Origin: Congeria kusceri
Taxonomy: Eukaryota; Mollusca; Bivalvia; Myida; Dreissenidae
Assembly: GCA_027627225.1 (NCBI GenBank)
Contig: CM051029.1
Coordinates: 7,582,890 to 7,646,889, forward strand
Length of the DNA stretch: 64,000 bases
Direction of reading: 5' to 3'
Part shown: positions 23,913 through 33,000 of the stretch, piece after piece
Layout of the letters: every line of letters starts with the position of its first letter
Position numbering within the stretch: the stretch's first letter is position 1
Made by a program: the position numbers and the translations under genes
The notes under the pieces: generated by a model
Databases searched by the model: none
What the model saw: only the letters and a program-made list of their open reading frames with translations
What the model was told of the DNA's origin: nothing

Positions 23913-24086
23913 GTATATTGTTAGCAAATGAAGGTTATATGTACAAATTATGCCCTCCACTTAAGTAAATATTGTATAAAACTGTATATCAAGCAAAATA
24001 AATACATTTATGAACACCGTGCCCATTGTTCGCTAATTCTATTTGTGTTTCATGTATTTTCTATTTACTTTGCAATTGTGTTGTAG

Positions 24087-24126
24087 CAATGAACACATCT
24101 GATTCGAAGCAAACACTAACGAGAAG
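24087..24126 (+). CDS. possible optional juxtamembrane micro-exon
   Basis: 40 nt between ttgtag and AGAAG|gtataa. Entered in phase 1 it reads AMNTSDSKQTLTR and leaves in phase 2. The exon at 29,180 needs phase 1, so inclusion would require the internal acceptor gtcagag|C at 29,187. Skipping it (23,912 to 29,180) keeps the frame. It is either alternative or chance. Confidence 0.25.
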
Positions 24127-24333
24127 GTATAATTCGTTTAGCATTTAGTTTGTATCATATTATCGAATAATATGAATTAATTACAATTTTCCATTCATAA
24201 AATGCCTGATTGATTATTATTTTCATTGAAGCTGATTATTGAAGCAGTTGTATATGTTGTTTATGTGCATTGTGTATTATTGTGTTATTCTTAAATCGAT
24301 AGTTTAATATATTATTATTTGTAGCTGATATGT

Positions 24334-24472
24334 TCTGCGCAATATTGGAATCGGGACTATTCCAGAATCGCCCTGCGCGTTTTTGGAATTCCAGTACGGT
24401 CCGCTTTTATTGGAATTCCAAAAACGCGCAGAGCAGTTCTAGAATAGTCCGTGCGCAAAGTTGGAATCTGGA
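24334..24472. repeat. foldback element
   Basis: About 139-bp imperfect palindrome: TGCGCAATATTGGAATC...GGAATTCCA on the left and TGGAATTCCAAAAACGCGCA...GTGCGCAAAGTTGGAATC on the right. Relatives are at 28,569 and 44,158. Confidence 0.7.
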
Positions 24473-25129
24473 CAAAGTTGGAATAAATGAAATCGGCTGT
24501 GTTTATTAATTTAGGTTAATGTGTCGTCATCGTAATACTAATCAAACAAATATTGAGTACATTATGTATCACTCAATTCTTTGTATTTCATTAATGACAA
24601 TTATAATCGCAATTTTATATAAAATCCCCAGTTTTCTGACGTTGTTGGTCAGATTGATGAAGCGGAAAACTTGATCATACCTTAAATTTTGAAAACAGTT
24701 ATTTTAAACATTCTGGAAATTATGTTTTAAAGCATTACATGTGTGAATATTCAAATGGTTTTCTTGCAGTCGAATTAATCGATAAGTGTTGCATTACTAA
24801 AGGGCAATGCTTTATTATTTTCCACCACAAAACATACCATGCAGACTCCAAGGCTAGACTAAAGGTTTTATTTTTTTATTTGCACATAACAATAACACAG
24901 AATACATTGCATGACAATAACAAAAAGAAATAATAACCGTCATATAATATGTAAAAATGGTTGACAGAAATTGTAGAGCAGATTTTAAAGCAAAAACATT
25001 AGTTGTATTCACGGTTATTTAAACAATAACTTACACCAAATTTCAGGAAAAAATAAATATCGTACGGACTAAAACCTCTTAAATTTCAATGTCATAACAT
25101 TAATATAAATTTATATGTTGGCAAAAACT

Positions 25130-25620
25130 TTAAAAAAAAAAAAAAAAAAATATTATAATTGTAAATAAAACAAACCAAGTAGCTGTCAAAATACCTTTTT
25201 AACAAAATAATTTTTTGTTTGTTAAGTATATTTAACATATTATAGCCACCGCAGTTTTAGGAATACATTGCATTAGTTTCAAAGAACAATTTTCTCTATG
25301 AAGTTGTATTCTTGTTTGTTAAAATAAAAATGAATTGATTAATTGGTATCCAGTAAATTAATGAAAAAATCACGTTTGGGCCTGTCAATAGAACATTCTA
25401 AGATTTAAAAAAAAAGTATATATATATATATATATATCTTTTGTGAGACATTACAGAGGCAAGGACAAATAAAGTTACCGAGCGAATATACTTCCGATCC
25501 GCTCTCTCATATATTTACAAACTCCGACTGACCGACCGACCGTACCACCATTCACTCGCTCGCTCGCACTCACGCACTCACACACTCGCTCGCTCGTAAG
25601 CACGCACGCACTCACTCAAT
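25130..25620. repeat. low-complexity tract cluster
   Basis: Poly-A of about 19 near 25,131, a (TA)n run at about 25,415-25,437, and imperfect CTCG/CACG/CACT tetranucleotides at 25,525-25,620. Confidence 0.75.
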
Positions 25621-25889
25621 AATTCACTTAGTTAGTTATTAGTAATTTTAGTATGACACTCGCTTATTTTTCTATAGACAAAGAACACAATTATCGTTGT
25701 TAAACTACCAAATAAACAACGCAAAAATTCGTCATGATTATGAGAGGTGCATAGTAAGATATAGTTACATTATATGATGCAAAGACATGCGTCAAATCAT
25801 GTTAGAATCGATTTGTTTGCATTATCGTTGTTTATCGGCCATTAAGCAACTCTTTGTCTTTAAAGCGTTGAACAACGACACATCGAAAC

Positions 25890-26540
25890 TTTACCGTTAA
25901 CGTTACCGCTTCTACGAAAACTACTTCTCATTCTAATATAAAAACCACCACCATCATTACACCACCACCACCACCACCACCACCATTGTAATTACCGTTA
26001 CCGTTACTACTTTTCATACTAATATAACCACCACCATCAGCATTGCAATAACCGTTACCGCTATTACTTCTCATTATAAAATAAAAACCACCATCATCAT
26101 CACAACACAACCATTGCAATTACCGCTACTTATTCTCATGCTAATATAAAGACCACCGCCATCACCACCACATATATTAAAAATAATAACCTGTTTGAAT
26201 CACAGCATGTGGTGTATTTGGGAGTTAATTATAATTAATTACCGACTAACTGTGGGCGATAATTATAATTAAAGATTTATATGATTTTAACGAGCGGGCT
26301 TTTGTCCGGGTCATTAAAATCAACGAGAGGGCTTATGTCCGGGGTGTTAAAAACATTGAGCGGGCTTTGTCCTGGGGGGACTTTTATCCGTATTTCACCA
26401 ACCACCACCGCCATTGGTATGACCGCTACCGCTACTACTTCTGACATTATACATCCACCACCACTGCCAACACCAACACCACTGCAATTACCGCTACCAC
26501 TTCTCTCATTTATACCACCACCACCACCATCACCACCACC
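25890..26540. repeat. CCA/ACC-rich minisatellite
   Basis: Irregular repeats of (ACC)n blocks alternating with TTACCGCTACTACTTCTCAT and CTAATATAAA motifs. At 26,281-26,390 there are three imperfect copies of a module with GAGCGGGCTTTTGTCCGGG. Long open frames in either direction are repeat artefacts. Confidence 0.7.
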
Positions 26541-26599
26541 AACACAATTAGCACGTGCACCGCGTGCTCTATTGCATTTCTTAACATTAATTAAACTAC

Positions 26600-26826
26600 T
26601 CGCATTTGTAGTTGTGGTATCTGTAAAGGGTATGCACAATATACGATGCATATTAAATCCCGCGATTACTATTGCGAACAATGACATTAAATGAAATGTT
26701 GTAGTAATTCCAACAATAGTAAAATTACGCACGAGTTCTACATCTTTTTATAAGGTAAGCACATGCAAAGGAGAAACACGTTCTATGTAAATAAAATGCA
26801 TAATCAGTTAATAACAAAGAATCATA
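26600..26826. repeat. third, partial copy of unit-internal sequence
   Basis: Nearly identical to 34,775-34,987 (unit A) and 50,355-50,588 (unit B), from TTTGTAGTTGTGGTA to AACAAAGAATCATA. It abuts the left edge of unit A. Confidence 0.8.
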
Positions 26827-27469
26827 TAATAGCACTCACCTGACATTTTGCCGGCACATACAGGACATAATTTTAACACGTTTCAAAACATTCACTATTT
26901 CATGATATTTGTCCACTGATGATACCTTGGAATTGTTTTTACTGATCAAATTGTGCACATAAACTTCGATGACTGTTTTATGCGCATCCATTGTAACAAC
27001 ACACATAATTTTTGTTTTTTAATGGGAAAAGGTCAATCGCGTTAAAAAAAACACAAAAAAAACACTGAAAACCTAGAACTTTCACATGTACAATAGAAAT
27101 ATAATTCCGTGCGTATTAAAAGGACAAAGACATTTACTTGCTCGGTTACTACAGTGCATTTATATAGACGCAGGTATTAATTAGTTAAAACGATAGATAT
27201 AAACCCGTTTGCGAAGATCAAGAGGTGACCGTGCAAAAAAACTGTAATTTTCACTGAGTCAAAAGATCATTTTGTAATAATTATTGTATTTATCATATCA
27301 CACCCTTGTGATGTTCAAAGGACTTTTTAGCAGATTGGCACATTAACAATCTCCTTTTTTACACCGATTTCAAACAAATCAGCGATATATCACTCTTAAT
27401 GCAGAAATGAACTCGAAATAATGTGTCTTTTATGAAAAAAAATGGGTGTGTATGTGTGCATTCCGAAGT

Positions 27470-27800
27470 TCATGAGGTCCCTCCGCCCCTGAGGCTGCAT
27501 TATGTGAGGACCCGGGTTTGTCCCAGCACCCCTGCCCAATGAACTAACTAGAAACTCACGAAAGTTGGGACGAATTTTGAATCATAGCTGCAATTTTCAG
27601 CTATTTATTTTTTACTGAACAATATTTTAATTTTGTTGTGGCCTTCTGCTTTGGGGGGAAGCCGGAGTACCTGGAAGAAACCCCACCTGTCCGGCATGGT
27701 GACCACCAACCAAACCCACATGCGCTGGGAGTGGGAAGCGAACCCGGGACGCCTAGGTGAGAAGCGAATGTACCAACTACTGCGCTAGCCGGACAGCTAA
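27470..27800 (-). repeat. tRNA-derived SINE-like element (unit A)
   Basis: On the minus strand: tRNA-like head GTCCGGCTAGCGCAGTAGTT, box B-like GGGTTCGCTTCCC, then a core with CCAGGTACTCCGGCTTCCCC, CCACAACAAAATTAAA and AGCTATGATTCAAAATTCGT. The layout is that of a mollusc core SINE (MetaSINE-like; family name is inference). Confidence 0.6.
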
Positions 27801-27853
27801 AAAAAATACCGTTTGAAATGTCAACACATTTATAGCGTGTGTAACGCTTTTTG

Positions 27854-28130
27854 ACGGATTGGTGGTCTAGTGGTAACGCACTGGCTTCACAACAAAAATG
27901 TCGCAGGTTCGAAGGCTCGCTACACTCTAACCTTCGAACTATTCCTGAGAGAATCTCGGTGCACTTGATACAAATGAACTAATCACACTCATCCATATTT
28001 TTAAAACTCTCTTTATCATGACATGGCGTTCAAATATAATACACCCTCTATATGCGAGCCCCTGTGGCATGGCGTTTAGCGTGCCTAACTTTCGACCGGT
28101 AGGTCGTGGTTTTGAGACCCTGACAGAGGC
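27854..28130 (+). repeat. two tRNA-like SINE segments (unit A)
   Basis: At 27,858: GGTGGTCTAGTGGTAACGC...CGCAGGTTCGAAGGC, with box A and box B-like motifs. At 28,055: GCGAGCCCCTGTGGCATGGC...GTGGTTTTGAGACCC. The same pair is at 43,454-43,730. Confidence 0.5.
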
Positions 28131-28279
28131 TACGTTTTAATCTTTCAAATGTTACAAAGAGGATATTTTCATTTTCATACGATAATACGATAAATATTTA
28201 GTACTGAATAAATTAAATCACGCTATGAAATAATTAAACGAATAACATTTTAGACAACAAATAAAGTGTATTGCCTTAA

Positions 28280-28458
28280 GTAATTGACAGGACATGTCTT
28301 AAAATACGAAAATATGTCATATTAGTAATTGACAGGACATGTCTTAAAATACGAACATATGTCATATTAGTAATTGACAGGACATGTCTTAAAATACGAA
28401 CATATGTCATATTAGTAATTGACAGGACATGTCTTAAAATACGAACATATGTCATATT
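28280..28458. repeat. 45-bp tandem repeat, four copies (unit A)
   Basis: Four copies of a 45-bp unit beginning GTAATTGACAGGACATGTCT and ending TATGTCATATTA, nearly identical. It contains the palindrome ACATGT. The array is short and has no spacers, so it is not CRISPR-like. Confidence 0.9.
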
Positions 28459-28568
28459 TCCATATGACCAGACTACAATCATTTAATTTGAAATAATTAA
28501 TAATGTTATTAAATATTAAACAGAATTAATTTAAAGAAAAAAATACAAAAATATATGCATAAAAAGGC

Positions 28569-28677
28569 TTGCACGATTCCAAAATTGCGCATTACTATTC
28601 TAGAATTGCCGGACATTATTGGAATTCCAAAAACGTGCAGGGCAATTCTGGAATAGTTCCGATTCTAATAACGCACA
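28569..28677. repeat. foldback element (unit A)
   Basis: About 109 bp with arms TATTCTAGAATTGCC and GGCAATTCTGGAATA around TGGAATTCCA. Same family as 24,334-24,472. Confidence 0.65.
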
Positions 28678-29179
28678 GAACCAATATATTGAATATATGT
28701 TGAAGGTCAATAAATCGAGCAAATGGAACATACGAAAATATAGGTAGGTAGTGGTTAATTAAAATTCATTATACATTAATATAATTGCTCTATCCATTGC
28801 AACCAGTCATCAAAATGTTTACTTTACAAGTTTCTATAGTCTAGTAATTAAATATGAAATAAATGTTGTAAACTGCAATGCAATGAACAATAAAAAAGAA
28901 CCAATATACACATATCTGAAAATCATACAGTGAAATAAGTACCTCATCCAGAGTCGGATCACATTCTAAACTCTTAATCCGAATATTTTGCACATTGATT
29001 TATGAATTTCTACCGAATATGTACATCTTGACATAGAAATGCATGCCTGCTTATTGCTTTTCAAACATCGTAATGTCATTGTCACGAACAAACATTGCAT
29101 AATACATAATACATGTACCCGCCCGTTATGAATGAGACTAGTTTGTATAAAAATAGCCTGATTTCGTAAGTTATTACAG

Positions 29180-29240
29180 GTCAGAGCGCATCCATAGCAT
29201 GCGAAGTACCAGGCCAATATGAGGATCTCGTGCTGGAAAC
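29180..29240 (+). CDS. receptor tail exon a (unit A)
   Basis: 61 nt, phase 1 in, phase 2 out (ttacag|GT ... GAAAC|gtaagt), residues about 1051-1071. Reads QSASIACEVPGQYEDLVLET; YEDL is a YxxL motif in the same PGQYExL context as the minus-strand paralogue's tail. An identical exon is at 44,769. Confidence 0.72.
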
Positions 29241-29445
29241 GTAAGTAATTGTATGATCGATTTTACTATATATGTATAGAAAACATATACATTGACATAA
29301 ATTGGGTTATGGGATCAATTATTGGGTTTGTGTTTGTCTGCGCATATAAAGATAATAATGCATATGATTAACATTCGTCTCAACACGATTTAGTTAGTAC
29401 GCATAATGCAAATATTAATAAATCATGCTTTTATTGTGTATTCAG

Positions 29446-29498
29446 GCAACATTACAACGCCTCAAACAAAGACGAAAGTTACTCAACCTACATATTGG
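29446..29498 (+). CDS. receptor tail exon b (unit A)
   Basis: 53 nt, phase 2 in, phase 1 out (attcag|G ... TTGG|gtaatg), residues about 1072-1088. Reads QHYNASNKDESYSTYIL, with three tyrosines. The unit B version differs by H to N and E to G. Confidence 0.7.
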
Positions 29499-29750
29499 GT
29501 AATGAATTAATTGCAGTTATTAATATCAAAGGCAGCAAGAACATCATGTTAATAAAGTGTATTGCTCTTCTACTCATTTGGATGTGTCTGATTGGATGGA
29601 TACACGCATGTTTAATCTTTAAGGCTTTATTCATTTAAACTCATTAAATAAGTGCCTCCGTCATAGAGCCAGTGTTTTAATGCAAAATTAATAGCACAAC
29701 ATCATTCATTTCCCGTCATTTATACTCACTCTTGTTTCGTTTTTTGGCAG

Positions 29751-29944
29751 ATGCTTCAGCTACTCGTCCCGAAAATAAGTATGAAGCACTTGAAGAACTA
29801 GAAGTCCGTGAATACGCGACTCTTCACTCTGCGAACACTCTGCACGACAACACAACTTCTCCAGACATTAAGCCTGGGCTGTCAGGACAAACAGTGCCAG
29901 CCGACGATCGAGAATACGTTAATATGACGCTATCTACATTATAA
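29751..29944 (+). CDS. receptor terminal exon with ITAM-like and YVNM motifs (unit A)
   Basis: 194 nt from ttggcag to TAA, residues 1089-1152. Contains YEALEELEVREYATL (Y1099, Y1110), which fits YxxL-x7-YxxL with an acidic residue at -3 of the first Tyr. Near the C-terminus is REYVNMTL (Y1144): YxxM is the class of motif bound by PI3K p85 SH2 domains and YxN by Grb2. Kinase recruitment is inference. The frame is fixed by the split Asp codon G|AT. Confidence 0.8.
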
Positions 29945-30082
29945 ATGGTGTATATTAATTCGATACTGCTGCCTGCCTAAACGGTCGGTTAAAAGTTATG
30001 CGTTTAACATTGAATTAAATTGAATCGAACGATGTCGGTTGTTTAATTTTATTCCGTTAATGTGTGTTTTAAAGTGACCTGA

Positions 30083-30088
30083 AATAAA
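30083..30088 (+). promoter_or_regulatory. polyadenylation signal (unit A)
   Basis: AATAAA 139 bp after the TAA of the terminal exon, the first canonical hexamer downstream on this strand. Also retained in unit B at 45,672-45,677. Confidence 0.5.
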
Positions 30089-30089
30089 T

Positions 30090-33000
30090 ACGATTCAATA
30101 AATGTATCGATTTGCATTGCAGAGAATTTTACAAAGTTTCCATAAAATGAATATTTAATTGAGTCGAATGTGGTTTATGTTGAATCCTATCAAATAAACA
30201 AAAATTCACAAACATTCTTCATATCGTCAATATCATCAAAATAAGGTAACCGTGTAATAAAATTTTTAAATACTAATGTACGTCATGTCGGTAACAAATG
30301 CAGTATGCGTTTTTGTAAATATGCTGCTATTATTAAAGGTATTCGTGCATAAAAGATCCAATAACACGAACATTGTCGTGTTCATTAAACGGTTGCTACG
30401 TCTTTACCGCTCCAAAAAAATCGGACTCACACCACTAAACATTCAAGCGTTTACTGTTGGCATACTCTGATAATAATGGAGTGTATTAGAGTATAGCTCG
30501 GACACATTAACCTGACATTCGTGAAATCAGCATTAACATAATTATACGCTTGAAATATGTCCTATACATTATTCTGTTTTGTTCGTGCACGTGGTTCACA
30601 TTTTTATTGATGTCATAACTGTATTATGTATAGGATAGATAACGAGTGGCCGTGTTCTATGAACCTTAGAAACGAGCGTAGCGTAGAACACGGCTACGAG
30701 AGATATATCCGACTTAGACCACAGGTATGACAATGCATGTTTTCTTCGACTGAACCTTATAGAAAAACTGATTGGTTCCACTGTTATTGATAACAAACAA
30801 AAGTGCCATAATTACCGGACTGTATAAGCTCACAAAACAAGTGGATTTCGGACATAATTAGTATGGTTCGCAAAAAGGTAACAATCTCTGCACAAAACAA
30901 CAGGATCAGTTTAGAACATGATTCTGTTTTGTTAAAGATTCATTACAGTCGGTTTAAATTGTGTTGATAATGAGGGGATCAACCATTTATTGCAAATAGG
31001 GGGAATCGTGGTTTTTGTTTTATAAAACACGCTGAAATCGTCTGTAATTTCAATTCGATTTACCTGAATCGATCAGTTCATGTTTATAACGGTTCTCACT
31101 TGCATTTTTTACCGACTTTCGAAACGAAACCATCACACAATACGAAAAGAAACTTGGACAATATGTAAAGGCCACACAGACGAATAGCAAATGTCGACAT
31201 TATGAGGACTAGGGAATTATGAGGTAAATTTACAAGTATATAACTAGAAGAAATATTTTATGGGAGTTAAAAACGTGTAACGTGTTGGCATTTAAAATGA
31301 GAACTAGTCTAGTTGCACGTTTCTTATGTTAAAATTTGAAGTTGTCTATGTTTCATATGTATAAGATTACAGATAACAGAATACACAGTTTCGTATCTAG
31401 TAGGGAAATATAAACACAGTCTTTTCTTCTGATATGTCGCACGATACAATTACTTTGAAATTTGCAAATATGAAGTGTTAATTCATAGTCATAAACTCTG
31501 ATAAAGCCCTGTCTAGCTATATATCAGTAAAATAGTGTGTTTTTGCTGTGGTAACAGACTAGTGCAACAACTGATGCTGCATTAGGATCTTATACCCAGA
31601 ACAAATATAGATTTGGTATCGAACATACCTCAAACATGGAATAATGAACAGATTAAGTTGCGTGAATACAAAATAAATTCAAATGTCTTACATACGCGAA
31701 ATCTACTTTCGGTTTCTAATTATTAGCGATCATTACGGTACAGTGGAATTTCCATTAAAAAGTATCACAAACACTGTCAATATCAACGGGAAAGTAGAAT
31801 TTAATAATGACATGAAAATATCATAACAATAAAACATCATAATACATAATAAATCTTTGCGAATGCAGTTAAAATGTAAATATTATTTTGATAATGAGTC
31901 AAATTATACACAAATATCGCTTTGACATAGCAAAACACTAATTACATAAATGATATACTAGGTCTAAATAAACGTTAAAAAGCGACATTACTTTCTTAAC
32001 AGTGTGTTTACATTTTGCACTATACTAAACTTGTATATGTGCCTCTTTTGCAACCATTTAATATTAATTCTAACTATATTATAATATTACTATATATTCT
32101 ATTCGCATTGCATATGAAATTGAAGGGTAATGTATCCTTGAAGAGCTTATAACAGTATTACATTTAACTTATATTAACAACTTTGGACTGTAAAAAGGAA
32201 CTATGCACAGTATTTACTACGAAATAACAATACATTAATTTACCAATGAATGGTATTTTTTATTTCTTCATTTTGGGACATATTTCATAGGACAGTATAC
32301 ACAAACACAAGGCGAAATTTGTGTTTACCCAACTGCAGTGAACCGTATTAAACACAGTGCACGGGAGATGCGGGCTACTTAGGCAAGAATATAGCAGTTT
32401 ATTACGGGATTTAGTAAACAGTTATTCTCACAGTGTACGAACGCAACTGTATCAATTCCGGACGTCGGCGCCGAGTAGATATACATCTGTGTTTCTTGGT
32501 TGGAACTGTCATCAAAACACGTGGAATTATTCATACTTTTACACAACAGATGTAAATGGATATATTTTCCCCTCTAATGTCGGGTTTTGTATGTATGATT
32601 ATTACTATAAAATCGCACTTCGTTTGAAAAATTGTATCCAATTGATGTGCTGTTTTTAAAAATCGCATCGTTTTCCAAATTATCTTTCAATGTATACTTC
32701 GTAACATAAAATAATTAATGTGTAAAATTTGTAATTTGGTACAGCAGTATCTCATTTACACATATAGCTCACAATTTGTCACATGTTTGTTTCAGATGTA
32801 CATAAAATTTATTATTTTTGGGACGACTGATTATTTGCGACTGTATGCCTCATTGCATATTGACTGTATCCTTATCGCAATTTTGTTTTTGAAAACCGTA
32901 TGCGTAATCGTCAGTACTGTATGCTTAATCACACCGTTGTTGTACATCTGACTGAATGCCTAATCATGATGTATTCATAACTGAAACAATAATTTAGATG

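Larger units (their letters stand above)
16094..29944 (+). other. gene span: Ig9-FN3-TM receptor with ITAM-like tail
   Basis: Exons: 16094-16160, 16589-16900, 18145-18444, 19047-19343, 19607-19891, 20043-20351, 20472-20762, 20938-21222, 22505-22795, 22902-23216, 23400-23696, 23811-23912, 29180-29240, 29446-29498, 29751-29944. They total 3,459 nt, one open frame of 1,152 codons plus TAA. All ectodomain junctions are phase 1. Predicted type I plasma-membrane receptor: signal peptide 1-22, nine Ig-type domains to about residue 917, FN3 918-1016, TM about 1025-1045, tail 1050-1152. The architecture resembles the nephrin/CD22-like part of the Ig superfamily, but no orthologue is claimed. The last three exons lie inside tandem unit A; unit B offers a second tail set at 44,769-45,476 (predicted 1,133 residues if used). 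Confidence 0.8.

Noticed and set aside
26277..26732. Open frames on both strands over the CCA-rich tract
   Set aside because: Low-complexity Gly/Pro/Thr translation of a minisatellite with no splice or domain support.
28280..28458. Regular repeat array considered as CRISPR
   Set aside because: Contiguous 45-bp units without spacers in a eukaryotic locus.
28276..28482. Peptide with 15-residue repeats
   Set aside because: Direct consequence of the 45-bp tandem array; 45 is divisible by three, so it stays open without being coding.
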